In this document: positions 11,900 to 24,809 of the stretch, piece after piece
Layout of the letters: every line of letters begins with the position of its first letter
Position numbering within the stretch: position 1 is the stretch's first letter
From: Kudoa neothunni
Lineage: Eukaryota > Cnidaria
Direction: 5' to 3'
Length of the DNA stretch: 64,000 nt
Assembly: GCA_964304625.1 (NCBI GenBank)
Contig: OZ199839.1
Coordinates: forward strand, 9,052,001-9,116,000
Notes under the pieces: model-generated
Database searches by the model: none
The model's input: only the letters and a program-made list of their open reading frames with translations
Told to the model about the DNA's origin: nothing
Position numbers and translations under genes: made by a program

Positions 11900-12240
11900 A
11901 ACTTATTACGAAAGAGAATAACCATCCTTAATGGACGAGAGTTCCATGGTCGAATGCCAAATATTTTATATTGTTGTAACTACGCCAATCGTCCGTCGGT
12001 AAATCCGATACCAACTCAACATTATCTGAAATTCTAATTTCGAGACTTTATCTATTTCAAACTTCTAATTTTTAAGAATCCTCTCCTTCTTCATCGATTC
12101 CACCCATCATTTAATATTATTCACTCTTTAAAAACCTTCCTACATCGTATTTTCTCTTTGAGAAGGTGGTTTCATCAATTTTGACGACTATTCCCTCTTC
12201 TACAATTTCATTGAGTTCTTCGCCTAATTTTAAGCTCATT
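11900..12240 (-). pseudogene. Merlin-type (ISXO2/IS1016 DDE) transposase remnant, copy 1
   Basis: On the minus strand the translation shows VKIDETTFSKRKYDVGRF, then MGGIDEEGE, and SDLPTDDWRSYNNIKYLA, separated by stops and frame changes. These correspond to the first-Asp block (QIDES/T.F.RRK...GR), the GGI block and the second-Asp block (SD.WRAYN) of Merlin transposases. The fragment is badly decayed. It points the opposite way to the better preserved copy that follows. Confidence 0.65.
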
Positions 12241-12631
12241 AAGGCAGTGGCTATTACTACGGGAATCAATTTCTCCGTAATTATATCTCTATTAAATAAC
12301 TAATTTCACATTACTATTAATTATATTTTTCTCTATTAAATTATGAAAAATCAAGAAATTTCAGATGGTTATAAGTTTATGGAAAATAGACGGCTAGTAA
12401 CATAAATGTTATCGAATTTAAGACTAAAACGATTACAGTTCAGTTCCTCTCCCCTTCAGCGTCCGCCGGTTTCCCGCCATTTTTAGTAATCGCTTTTCCC
12501 GCTGTTTACATTTTCCGGATTATGTTACGTGAAATTTTCACTTACGAAAATTCAGATAACCTACATTTTGAAGACCTGTGTTACTTTAAGGATCATCCTG
12601 CAGATGTAATTCTTTTTTCCACCAACTTGAT

Positions 12632-13440
12632 TTGCTACCAACATCAATGGTTTGTTCTTGTGGAGGTCAAATGAAATTTTCTCCGTGGAACAATGCTGCT
12701 GATGGCTACAGTTTCCGCTGCTGTTTCAAGCCACGCAGAAAGGAATGTTTGTTACGAAAGAACACGTTTTTCTACCAAGCCCAACTTTCTCTATATCAAA
12801 TTTTAAACATTTTATATTTTTGGAGGGTGGGAGTGACGGAACAATCTTTCTTAATGAAAGAATACCGTATTAATTCTTCTGCCACTATTGTGGATTGGAA
12901 AAATTTTATACGTGACATTTGTTTGAGTCACTTCATTCGTAACCTAAACAAAGTTGGTGGCCCTGACGTAAAAGTCCAAATAGACGGAAGCCAAATTTGT
13001 AAGGGGAAGTTTGGGGATGGTAGAATCCTACAAAATCAAAATTTATGAATAGTTGGCGGTATGGATGAGGATGAAAGAGTCTACGGTGGAAACCAAAAAG
13101 AGAGACACTCCCACTCTTGAAAATATTATTACCACTCATGTTGAGAGAGGATCTGTTATACGTACAGATGGATGGCCTGCCTATAGTTCATTCACTGAGC
13201 TAGGTTATGAATACGGTCATGAGATAGTAATTTATGATAGGGAGTTTGTCTCGTCTACAGGAGTCCAAACCAATCGAATTGAGGAACTGTGACGCGCTTT
13301 TAAGCGGAAATATCGTTCGGTGACGAATATAAAAAAGGAAATGATCGCTTCCTATATTGCCGAATGGATATTTAAAAGACCCCACAGGAAGCGTGTTGGT
13401 TCTAAACTTTTAGAAGCAATTAAATATATTTATATTTTAT
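12632..13440 (+). pseudogene. Merlin-type (ISXO2/IS1016 DDE) transposase, frameshifted, copy 2
   Basis: The first frame (12632-13045) has a zinc-ribbon-like N-terminus (CSCGG...CRRCCFKPRRKEC style cysteines), a WRVGVTEQ helical region and KVGGPDVKVQIDGSQICKGK, which holds the first catalytic Asp (a canonical Glu follows in most relatives; here IDGS). A second frame (13053-13292) continues with HVERGSVIRTDGWPAYS (second Asp) and VQTNRIEEL (final Glu region). After a stop, RAFKRKYRS...EWIFKRP continues to about 13430. At least one frameshift and one stop separate the blocks, so it is not functional as read. About 270 residues in total, normal for Merlin. Confidence 0.82.
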
Positions 13441-14169
13441 AGATTTTATTTTATTGTAAAAATTTATATAATTATGTCTTTTTCCAATCGTCAATGACTA
13501 AATATCTTTGGTAAATTACGGCATTGTTAAGTTTATTTTAATTAATGTTAACCCATTATTTTTTAGAATGATTATATACATATATTTATCAAATAATTAA
13601 AGTTTTCGTATAAAATAACAAAATCTTCCGAAAATTAAGTTAAGAAATTATTTTACATTAACTTGAGCTCATTAGGATACAATTAAAAAAGAAATGGCAT
13701 GATATGTGCTTTTTATCCATCTAAAAACCATTAAAAATTATATTAAGATTCAAATATCACGAGTCGACATATTGTTTTAGTTTATACATTTTTTAAAAAA
13801 GAACATGTAAAATGTAAAAAATATTTACTATTTATCTTTAAATGTAATCTTATTTTAGGTTTTATACCGTTATCTATCCTTTTTTTAAATAACAAAGAAA
13901 ATCCATAATATCTATAATACCATTAAAAATATTCGTTTATACATAATTCTCAAATTTAATGATAAAAATATACAACTTATAACATATTATTTTTTATGCA
14001 CATAAATTGATACCTTATTTTATAAAATTTTAACATTTAAAATCATAAATATTATATTTTATTTATTGATATATTTTGTTTAAATACGTCTAACTAAAGT
14101 AAACTAGATTTTATTGAGTTTATATATTATGAAACGAAACCCGATTAGTACCGATGGAGGGACTGAACT
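13441..14169. other. Intergenic AT-rich DNA
   Basis: No gene or clear element seen. The 3' end of the Merlin element must lie near its start, but its inverted repeat was not found by eye. Confidence 0.4.
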
Positions 14170-14399
14170 TTAACCCATACATGTGTTAGGCAAAATGATT
14201 GTAAAACGCAATCAAAATGCAATGTTTGTTAGAGAAATATTTGCAAAAACATTCTAAAACTACATGCGATAATTGTTTTGTTAAACAATAAATATTTTAT
14301 TGAATAAAATGTATTATTTTCATCATTTTCTTCGTGGGGTGTTTTAGACCCCATGCGTGCTCTCGCGTAGTAATTTTTGCTCGTGTTCCAGAGGGTTAA
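14170..14399. mobile_element. Short piggyBac-type MITE
   Basis: Flanked by TTAA (14170-14173 and 14396-14399), the piggyBac target. The right end read inward is TTAACCCTCTGGAACACG with a GGGGTC..AAAACACCCC palindrome behind it; the left end starts TTAACCCATACATGTG. The CCC-rich start and the GGGGTC motif recur in the other TTAA-flanked elements of this window. It carries no transposase. Confidence 0.55.
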
Positions 14400-14429
14400 G
14401 CATATATTAAATAAGATTTTCAAAAACAT

Positions 14430-14751
14430 GACTGGGAATTATTGCTGAATTACATTCAGTTAATATATATGAATCATTATTCCCTCTAGTGAATGGTCTT
14501 AAAAACCAAAGTATAGGACATTGAACTAGTATTAAATTTGGTGTCTCATTAATAATGAGAGAAAATCTTCTTGCGCGCAATACGGAAGCTAACTCCTTAA
14601 AATTCTGATTATATATAATAGGAAAATACTTGACCATTAACGTTCGGCCATCAGATGGAAAGCTTGATGTGGGAAAACACTTTAGAACAAAATTCCGAAG
14701 TCTGATGTTATTGTCGTTTAATCCAAATACCATACCATGAGAAACTGCCAT
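14430..14751 (-). pseudogene. hAT transposase fragment
   Basis: A minus-strand frame with SDGRTLMVKYFPIIYNQNF followed by LRARRFSLIINETPNL. This resembles the hAT (ZBED/FAM200-like) segment in which a GRTKATAIV-like stretch precedes the first catalytic block FSLIVDESTD. Here the catalytic Asp is Asn (INET), so it is inactive. Upstream residues also fit the HN.SF...LLKKCFPDS region. It ends after about 115 codons. Confidence 0.6.
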
Positions 14752-14759
14752 AGATACAT

Positions 14760-17491
14760 TAAATCACGTTCATTGTTAGCACTGTATCGATCTCAATAGA
14801 AACATATTGACGGAAAAACGTGTTGGCGTGAATTCATAATCGAAATGTGTTTCTTCGAGATCGAATTCATTTGTATTCGATTTCGTTTAGTCAGAAGTTT
14901 TACTAATTGGTATTAATATATTATTTCACTTTATATTGGCTCACCCAAGTCTCCTTCATTCACCAAACTATCCATCACCTCTTATTTCTTCCCACATTTA
15001 CTTAACGTCCTTTTTAAAAATGAAAATAAATAAAGATGAAAAGTATAAAAAAAATCGACAACTCAAGTCTAAACTTGCATATCCTAGTTTTAGATGTTTT
15101 AGTTCATAAAGGTATATCCGAAAAATGTAAAAAAATATAATTATAAATGCAGATCGATTGGGTCTTTCTTAAATCAAATAGATTTTATCTAATTAATATA
15201 TATTAAGTTCTTATGTCTGTCGAGGTGTGTTTGCAACAGTACGTATGTGACATGGCGAAACTTTTTTTTAGTAAAGTTTTAAGTTTGTATTTGAATAGGT
15301 GATACCTTTTATAAAAATCGTTCATTTACTTAGAAGTACAAATATAATCAATATTGCAGTCAGAAGTAAGGAATTTTCTGGTTGCCTATACCAATAAGCA
15401 ATAAGCAATAAACAGATCAGAAAGTACCTGAATAATATTGAAGTTTGTTAACTTTGGAGTGATGGTCAATTAAAATGAACTTTCACTCATTGTATACAAA
15501 AAGAATCTGCTGATTATGATGTATAATGTTTTAAACATGTTACATATGTCTGTTTGGCGTAATTTTACGACAAAAAAATATTAGCGTTACATTTACAAGA
15601 GTTTTTGAACTTCCCTTAAAATTTCGAGCATAATCACATTATTTAGGACGTATTTTCACTTTTCAAGGGTTATGGATATAGTTAAGCGGCAGGAATTATG
15701 ATCATTTTAAATAAACACATAATTTGAGATTATAAGTTATTGCCACTTTGGAATAATTTTGGTCTCTATACGCATTCTAAAAACCTTGTAAGATGTGTGT
15801 AGAGTTTTCAAATAATTAAATTTCTGTGATAGCTTCTTAAATGAAAATTTCTTTTTATCAAATATATCGATTGAGATTGAAATTATATTCGCCATTTCGA
15901 TAAGTTTTTAGTCATTTTTTGATTTTCCTAAACTTCCTTGCAAAACAGCTGGCATGACTAATTCAATGAGTTTCTCTACTTGATGAGATAATTTGTTTAA
16001 ATAATGTTTAAGTCCTTAGTAGACTAATTATTCCATGTCCCCAGACCCAGACCCAGAACTTAAGGTTAATATTCAAATCAATATAGAATTTTCTTTTCGC
16101 TAAAAATAATTAAGTATGATATAAAAGCTGAAAGAAATATGCGACACCTCATTTTATACATAGTTTACGAATTTATATTCACGATTACTTTTGCACAAAA
16201 TACAGTCCACTCTCGATACGTGTCATGTAAGTTAATAAGAAATTATTGGTCTACTCGATCTAGCCGATAGTTTCACATTGTTTCCGTTAATTTAAGAATA
16301 GGTCAATACAAACAAATATTTTGGAGAAATTAAACAGTACGTTTATTTTTTAAAGGGTGCACTCCTTCGAGAAAACCAGTTGATATCTAAATATTTAAGC
16401 ATTACTGTAATTTATCAACCATAAAACAGCTTAACATTTTAGATTTAATCGTATTTTGTTAATTACATTTGTATATTTTGAAACCAGTAAGTATTTTTGT
16501 TACAAAGAAAGGCTTCATTTATTTAAAAATCGGGAAATTATGTTAAAACAGTGAATACGTAATTTACCACTCACAGATTATTAAAACCTCATTAACATCC
16601 GTTATAAAATTGCAAAAAGAAGTAACAATATTTTTATTCCTGACTCACCGTAGGTCGATTTTGATTATTCATCGTTTGTAGACAAATAATGAATTTTATA
16701 ACTAAAAGGATTAATTTTTATCGTAAGATTTTGAAACAAAAAACTGAAAGTCTTATTTAATATTTAAGTTACTTAATGATTTTTCTTAATCAATGTAATA
16801 AACTTTAACAGCTAATTATATTTCTCATAAAATTGAGGTTATTATATTTTTTTAGTAAATAATTTGTAACATAAACTTAAAAATACTCATTAATTTCTAT
16901 CAATACCTTTATTTATATTTGAATGGAAATTGGGTGCATAATTTGGTGTATCTAAATCACCGCATTGAAAAAATAACGTCAAGTTATAAAATTCATAAAT
17001 AAATGGAGAAATAAAATTTACAAGGTTTAACTTACTGATTAGATTAAATCTCCAGTAGAATTTCTCCATTCAACAAAAAAATGAAAGTTAAAATTTCCCT
17101 CCACATAGTGCACATGGTACCAGGCAAAGCTAGATATTAACGCTACTATTTCATAGTAATTTAAAGTTTTTGATAACTCAAGAATGTATCTTATAATATT
17201 ATATAGCTTTTTATAGAGATTAACAATTGAATTATTTAATATGAAAAACAAAATATCAACGGAAAAACTATAATAGTTTTTTAATGCTTCTAGTACGAAC
17301 TTAATCGCGTTAATTAAAGTCAGGTAATTCCTTTACGCTCGAAGAGGAATTAATATTGTTATAAATAGATTTTTAAAGAGAAAACACTTAGTAATGAATA
17401 AAATTTTGTTAGAAGGGTAATTTGAATGAAACAATAATTCGAGGGAAGTGTCGGATAGTAGATATGTTAAATTTTATTTTCTGTTGATGGT
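14760..17491. other. Gene-free AT-rich region
   Basis: 2.7 kb with no supportable gene. The longest frame (17039-17251, minus) lacks any family signal. No clear transposon ends were found. Confidence 0.45.
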
Positions 17492-19384
17492 TTAGCTACA
17501 ATGGTGCATAAATAATGGAAATAATGACAATGACATACGTTTTGCCCATTCTTGGACTTCACTTGATCCAAATATGGTAAATGGTAGTCCAAACAATAAA
17601 CCGACACTTGCGATAATCAAAAAGGTGTATCTCCAGCCAAGTTTATTCCCCTATACTTACATTAACAATCCATTGATTTTACACTAAAACAATACATAAT
17701 GATCAGTTAACTTTCCATTTATTAACTGGATAATGAATCCAGAAGTGGTAGCAAAAGTGTTGTTGATTCCCACAATTATTCCAGAGTAACCTGGCGCCGT
17801 TTCTATCGTGGCAGTAACAAACCCACTGTAATTGCAAGCAAGGAAGGACATTGCAATGGAAATTAGTACAATCGAGTAGAGAGGGGTATTGACGGGAACG
17901 TATCCAACTGGATAAAGGAATGTACAAGAACCAATGAATGCCAAGCCAGTAGTGAATCGTCGCAGATTACTCGCATTGTATCCTCGTTTGGTGCGAAGAT
18001 AATCTATCAACATAGGATAGCACACGAGTACTACGAAGTTTCCCAAGAATGGGATGATGGAATAGTAGACAGCCTAATGTGAAATCAGTGTTCAAACTAT
18101 CCATATGTAAAACAAGTAGTAGTCATTTATAGCACCACCACACAATAAATGAATAGAACAAATGAGTATGGGATCGGATTCAAAGGGTGTGTAGATCAAA
18201 AATTTAATTTATTTGAAGGGATTTAATTTTTTTTCCTAATCATTTAAAAGGTTCAGTATTACTTTGTCGTCTTTAACGTTGCACACCTCTTTAAGGTAAA
18301 AGGAGAGTCTGACTAAAAACGTGAAAAGTATTGACATATGGCCAAACTGGGCCAACGTTTGATACCAAACCTGAGGACTTAACATTATATCTTTGAACGG
18401 TATACTCTAGCGTACAAATAACCACTAAATTAAATCTAAATTGAATAATACTTTCAAAGATTTTGAAGGTATAGATTTTTGTACGCTAGATTTTTGAATG
18501 AATTCCATCTCACTGTCGCCGATCCAACGACTTTCCTGAGGCGAGTTGGAAACAACCACCACCCAGATTATAACAGCCAGAACATTAAAGCCACCTATAA
18601 CGATTGTGAAGAAATTTATAAATATCTTAGATCAAGTACCGCTGACGTATAAAAATACCTTCCATCCATTTGTTAGTGAAGGCGAGCTACAAATGATTCC
18701 ACCAAGAACATACGCAAAAATAACACCAAACAGGTTGCCTTTATTAATAGAAAAATTTTGAACGCATCCAATAAACTTACAACTGTACAGAACACTGTTG
18801 AATACACTTCTTTCGCTAATGGGACTCCAAGCACCAACTAGGCGATTCTTTGCTGGGAATAAAGGTCCCTTGAATTAGGTGGATTAACGTACAAATTATC
18901 AAAAGTATCTACTGCCATAAGACCCATTAATATCCTGAAAATTGTTAATGGAATAGGCCCAAATCTCTCGAGCACTGGGCACAAAATCACCAACACACTT
19001 GATGATGCCAAGCAAACAGTAATAATAAGTTTCGAACCATAGTAAAATGTCAGTAAACTTCCAAGAAATTGTCCAGCCATGTAGCCATAGAAATATGAGG
19101 CAAGGAGTTGGCCTGAATACCAAAAAAACAAGTTAATCAAAAAATACAATGTGCTTGTATATATAGTTGGGATATTACTTCTCTCGGGCATGGTCCAAAC
19201 ATAGGTCTCATTATTTGTCTACAAAAAATGTTAACAAAAATTTAATGATAGCCTATATAACGGCATTCATTGATTTGTTGTATTGGAATTTAAGACTAGC
19301 CACAGTCATGTTGACTCTAGTTTGAAAAAGTGCAACCATACACAACCATATGGCAAATATAATAGCATATCGGAATCGTTTCAT
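17492..19384 (-). CDS. SLC17-type organic anion transporter 1 (sialin/VGLUT-like MFS), 9 exons
   Basis: A major facilitator protein related to sialin and vesicular glutamate transporters; substrate not deducible. Exons: 19262-19384, 19179-19218, 18913-19112, 18781-18868, 18640-18738, 18452-18594, 18263-18406, 17696-18073, 17492-17650, giving 457 residues against a usual 450-580. Features seen: N-terminal RYAIIFAIWLCMVALFQTRVNMTV, SQLLASYFYGYMAGQFLGS in TM4 style, RILMGLMAGPLFPAKNRLVGAWSP matching the family's RFLQGL...FPA....W.P motif, SNSPQ after TM6, and PGYSGIIVGINNTFATTSG matching AP.YAG.L.GI.NTFAT. Introns are 42-66 bp. The family's TM4 arginine region is altered (no ITQIPGG), so transport chemistry may differ. 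It is a tandem relative of the gene at 22855-24809. Confidence 0.88.
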
Positions 19385-21103
19385 TTTGTCACTAAACAAC
19401 GTATCACAGTTTAAATGAATTAAGCGTTTGTTACAAGAAGAACCCGGTAATCTCCTTATTTTCTTAAATATTCTGTGTAATTAATCCATTACACAAATGT
19501 GCAAAACAGATCTTCAAAGACGTTTTATTGTTTGTCTCCTTACTCATCGAGACAAATCATTTACAGAGTTCAAATTTAGTGTATAAATATCAAAAGAAAA
19601 TTTTTCCAAAAATTTTGGAATTATTTAATTAATTATTTTATAGTAGAACTAGAAACTTTTCGCGATAGATTTTTGCGTAAAGCCGCTCTTATATCTTAGA
19701 AAATCTTAGTAATTAATGACTTTAGTTATTTAGTCACGTGTGTTAATTTCAAATATTTTATTTTTCGTTTGATAATATCACGATGTTAAATAAGTTTTAT
19801 GAAACTGAATTTTGGTGCATTAATCCTTCTCTTTGGTGATTCTGCGGTAAAACAGAGCATATATAATTTATTAATTTAATCTTAAATTTTAAGGTAATAC
19901 CTTATAAGCTTAATACAGAGAGTTAATTGTTTATCTTACTAACAAATTTTATGTTCTTGTATTTTTTCGTTACATGTATATAATTAACAAAGTCAAAACA
20001 ATTATTATAATTACAGTATATTAATTATATACAATAAGGTCAAAATAATAATGAGGGAGTACTTTAAAGGAGGTGTTTTACGAAATGTATTTTATCTATT
20101 TTACGTGACTAACTAGCTACCATCTTGTATATAAGTGTTTGAATTTGTTTAGTTAATACTGGAACGATTTCAAACATGTTTGAAAAGTATTAGTAGTTTA
20201 TTTTTATCAAATGATTCATGTTTTAAAATGAAAAATACTGAATGTGTCACTTTTGCGATTTATTCTGATTCCTATTTCTAATCTGCGTAACAACTAACAC
20301 AAGAAGAATGAATTATTTTTAAAATGTAACGCAATTCAGGCATTAATAAAAAAAACTAAAAAATTGATCGAATGATGAATTTTACACCAGGTCTTATGAA
20401 GTATTAATTTTGTTAAGAATCATGAAAACTGATTTCTGTAGTCGATGTCCTAAATATCATAATTACGAGGGAAAAATTGGCCAAGACATCCACAAGACAA
20501 GAATTTACGATTTTTTTGAAAATTCTCCGCTTTTATATTTAAGAATTGTCATTATTTAGGGGGAGTTTCCGATACATTCAAAAACTTTAGAGAAACGGAC
20601 GGTCAAGTGGAGTGATATTGTTGAAGAACATTTTTCTGATTCTTTGTACAATTTAGATTAGATTATAGATATAATTAATCTACCGTTATATCAATAGAAG
20701 GATGATATTTATTTTCATAGTATATAAAGATATTATAAAATTAAGTTAGATTCCATGCTGTAAAAGATATCTTAAAAGGATTTTTTGGTTTAGTATGTGT
20801 ATTTTTCATTATGGTCGAGCACAAGAACCTTTGATTGATCATGATAAGTATGACTTTTAAATAAATGCAAAATGGATCCGTTTCAATCCAAAAAATAACC
20901 ATGAATGATGGATGAACAATTTATGAGAAACTAATGTTTTAAAGTGATTACATTTTTTTTGTTACTTTATACTTCTTTTAACCATCATGAAATAAAATTA
21001 TACATCGTTCTTGTGTTTTTAAAAATGTTCGAAAATATACTTACAACCAAAAGATGGATAGATCTTTAATCATTCTTTTGAATTCATTAAAAAAATCTTC
21101 TTT
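19385..21103. other. Intergenic region between the two SLC17-type genes, left part
   Basis: AT-rich DNA without a recognisable gene. It holds the upstream region of transporter 1. No element ends were identified. Confidence 0.4.
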
Positions 21104-21564
21104 TTAACCTTCCGAACACCCCAAAAACGACTTTACATATATCTTCTTTTAATTTAAATTGATTCTAAAGAAGTAATGTGTATATACTTTTAATTATTAA
21201 ATTAATTAATCGTGTTTATTTGCATCAGATGGAAAAATGTAATATAATAAAATAGATTTATTTTTAAGATAATTGGCACTCTTTGAATAAGCATAAAACA
21301 CACTACAAAGTCGTTTTCCAGTCATCTTGGTTTGCAGATCACCGATTAACTAAGCTAAGTGAATATGAACCCCTAAATATATTAACCACGTATGTTTATA
21401 CTTATAATATTGTTATAAAATAATATCTTCAAAGTCGGTTCATATTGTAGCTAGGAATTTACGAAAGGCTAATTTTTAAGAGTAAAAGATTTTTACTGGT
21501 ACTTCTGAAATTAAGAAGCAGGTTCCAGATAGGGAAACACTGCCTTAGACAGTCGGAGGGTTAA
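21104..21564. mobile_element. piggyBac-type MITE interrupted by a hAT MITE
   Basis: TTAA flanks at 21104-21107 and 21561-21564. The left end TTAACCTTCCGAACACCCC and the right end CGGAGGGTTAA (read inward TTAACCCTCCG) form the inverted termini. The left AAAACGACTTTACA pairs with TACAAAGTCGTTTT at 21305-21317. The stretch 21319-21542 between the inner right repeat and the outer right end is a separate hAT MITE, so the host element was about 240 bp before that insertion. Confidence 0.6.
21319..21542. mobile_element. hAT-type MITE, copy A
   Basis: Aligns over its length with 26441-26677: shared blocks include GAACCCCTAAAT, CACGTA, TTTACGAAAGGCTAATTTT versus TTTACTAAGGTCTAATTTT, and the end GGGAAACACTG. 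The right terminus ATAGGGAAACACTG is the hAT-type inverted end. The left terminus is more diverged (CAGTCATCTTGG). Target duplication not recognisable. Inserted inside a TTAA-flanked element. Confidence 0.65.
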
Positions 21565-22854
21565 CAAACGAACTCCACATAGTAGATTTAATCTTCGCCA
21601 TCTCAAAAATATTTTCCACTCATGTTATATAAACAGGCGCCATTCTCAATGGTTTTCGTCACTTATTCGCTATCGTAATAATGCATTTATTTTTTGAAAT
21701 AAGAGTTAAAATAACAGTAGACGTTAATTTTCAATTATTTAATTTTGTATATTCATAAAAAAACTTCTTTTTTGAATGTTCTGTTTAGATTAAAACCGAA
21801 CTGATCTCAATCATAATTATCAATGTCATCGAATTCAACAAGTTACCTTACTAGTTAGTTAGTGTAAAAACGGTATATTTGGAAAAACTACCAATTCAAA
21901 CCACGGAGTTCAGTAGACAGAAAGTAATGTTATATTTGAACCCTTTCATGTCCATTATTGTAGTCTAATGACAATATATAATGTCAACATGTTATTTATA
22001 TGCTCAAAAATTTGTAACCAGCTATTATCATCAAATTATAGGAAAAATGAAAATCAATTAAAAATCCTATTCATTTGCATGATAACCAGGAAAACTTTTA
22101 AATCAATCTTTAAATGCATTGAACATTTATTTTTGATCTGATTTGTAAACAAACGCTTAAGAAAATCAATATGTTTGCATCAATAAATTTTTTGTCCGTG
22201 CACGACAATTTTAATATTAACTTTTCATTTTAAAAACTAATCCATATTTATAAATATTGCACACTTTCATAAATAGATACAACAGATTGAATTTTGGTGT
22301 ATATATTTTTTTACTTGATGTAAATGTATTACATAATTATAAATACTGATTAATTAAATAATACACAACAATAATTGTTGTATAACTTTTTTAAATTAAT
22401 TTCCCAACTTTTAAAATATATATATGAATATTTTTACACTATGGCAAATTATATTTCAAGAAAAATATAGTACCAAATTTAATTTATTAATGCAAAATTA
22501 ATTAAGTACACTTTTTAACGCGGCGCCTTTAAAATTTTTAATTATTAACTCCAATTTGATAATTTTTTTAATAGATATACGTGACATTAACATTGTAAAA
22601 CTTTATTGGAGATAATATCCAACGTAGAGCGCCAGGAAGATACATTTTTTTCGTGTTCATTTAAAATTTTAGTAAACGCTAGCAAAGAAAAGATTAAGAT
22701 ATAATTTTATTCAAATAAATTAGAAACTACCAACTGAATCAACCAGACAATATCAAATAAATATAATGAATATATTTTTCTCAAAAAATGACATGTAGCA
22801 TAGATCGGTGTTCAAATTTACTTTTGAATTAAAATAATCCCTTACTACACCACC
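21565..22854. other. Intergenic region between the two SLC17-type genes, right part
   Basis: AT-rich, no gene or element recognised. The 3' flank of transporter 2 lies at its right end. Confidence 0.4.
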
Positions 22855-24809
22855 TTAAACTCTTCGTTCTTTTCTTAAAGTTTTAACTATAAACCAAATT
22901 ATAATAATATAAACATCATAATAATTTGGTAATAGATATAATAACATGCCCCGTGCCCAATCTTGCAATTCGCATGATCCAAATACGGTAAACGGTATAC
23001 TACATAATATCCCGTTAATAACAAGAAGAAAGAAGGTGTAACGCCAGCCAAGGTAGCTTCCCTATTAAATCAAAATAACGCCTTTTGGCAAAAATTCAAT
23101 ATAATTGTACCATTTTTTCTGTTAATTTTCCATTGATCAACAGTATGATGAAACCAGCAGTGGTAGCAAATGTGTTGTTGATGCCAACGATTATTTCTGC
23201 GTAGCACGGAGCGATTTCTATTGTTGCAGTTATATATCCGCTGTAGTTACAGGCCATGAAGGACATAGCGCCTGAGATCAATCCAATCGAGCACCAGTGA
23301 TGTTTTGGAGACAAAAGCCCAACTGGTATTAGTAATAAGCAAGAACCAAAAAAAGCTAAACCGGTGCTAAATCGTCGAAGTTTCGTAACATTGTAGCCCA
23401 TTTTATTGCGAAGACAATCCATCAACATAGAATAAAACAAAATCATAAAAAAATACCCTCCAAATGGAATAACAGAATAGAAAACAGCCTAATGGGGAAA
23501 AATTATTCAAATTATTTTATAAATTTTCTATTTTCAATTAATTAATACCAACTTATACTTTTTTATTTAGTAAATTAACGATAGAAAATTTGCTTTGTCA
23601 TTTGCGTATTATATTTTAAAATTTTAAAAAGTATAAGTAAAATTTTTATATTTTGTTTCAGTAGTTTGATGGCGTTGTAATAACCTTATCATCGGGAAGT
23701 TTGAATACATCTTTAAGATAAAAAGCCATGCCGATCAGAATAGTGTAAAGTATCGATAAGTGGCCAAATTGAGCTAGACATTGAAACCAAACCTGGGGGC
23801 ATTTCAGTATTTGCTTGAAGGGTATATCCTAACAAGGTATAGATGGTGGAAAATAAACCTCTTTATAACCTTCCAAGACTCCACGTGTGTAGATTTTTTT
23901 ACGGTGTTGTTTTTAATGAATTGTCTTTCTTTGTCGCTAACCCAGCGATTATTTTGAGGAGAATCGGATACAGTTACAATCCAAACAAAAGCCGCGATAA
24001 TATTAAAGCAAGCTATGTGATAAGATGAATACACTGGTTCATATTGCAAAATCACACAGATTATGTATAGAAACTCTTCCCATCCCGTCTCAAACACATT
24101 GACATTGAACGTTATTCCTCCGACCACATTGGTAACAATAGCAGCAAATAGGTTACCTTGATTAGTAGAACATTCTTTCGGACAACGCTATACTATTTAC
24201 CTGTATGTATAATACCATAAAATCGACCTCTTTCGCTGAAAAGGGCCCAATTTGCAATAAGGCGACTCCTTGCTGGGAAAAATGGTCCCTTAAACGATAT
24301 CCTTATAGACAGCGATAAAGATATTGTAAAAATACTGCAAAAATCCCCAACGCCACTCTAATAATTGTTAGAGGAAAAAGTCCAAGTTTTACCACGTATG
24401 GACAAAGCATGGACAATACTGATGATGATATGAGACAGATAGTTATAATACGTTTGGGACCAAAGAAAAATGAGAGCATGCTCCCGGGAAATTGACTTAT
24501 CATAAAGCCATAAAAATATGAGGCCCATAGACGACCTATTTTTTGGAAGGGATACGTAAAATTACAATGGTTACTATCCCATTTAAATTGGAATATAATT
24601 TACTTCTTTCTAATTCAGTCCAATTATATTGGGTCTCATTTGAAGCCTAAATTATCGAGATCGAATACAATTTTGTAGAATCAAACTCCAATATGTACTA
24701 CATTATATGAGAATTTAATGCCGGCCACACTTAAACTGATTTTGGTTTGCAAAAATGCCACTAAACTCAACCAAATCGCAAAAGCAACCACATACCTATA
24801 GTAAATCAT
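22855..24809 (-). CDS. SLC17-type organic anion transporter 2, 9 exons
   Basis: Paralogue of the gene at 17492-19384. Exons: 24702-24809, 24604-24646, 24336-24535, 24201-24288, 24058-24156, 23870-24012, 23685-23828, 23111-23488, 22855-23061, giving 469 residues. Exons 3-8 have exactly the same lengths as in transporter 1 (200, 88, 99, 143, 144, 378 bp), and all eight introns fall at matching places. Motifs: SRLWASYFYGFMISQFPGS, RVALGIFAGPFFPARSRLIANWA, SDSPQNNRWVSDKE, PCYAEIIVGINNTFATTAG and C-terminal PFTVFGSCELQDWA, as in the family (FGSGE.Q.WA). Introns are 41-68 bp except the one before exon 8, which is 196 bp. Likely twelve membrane spans, in plasma or organelle membrane; substrate unknown. 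Confidence 0.87.
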
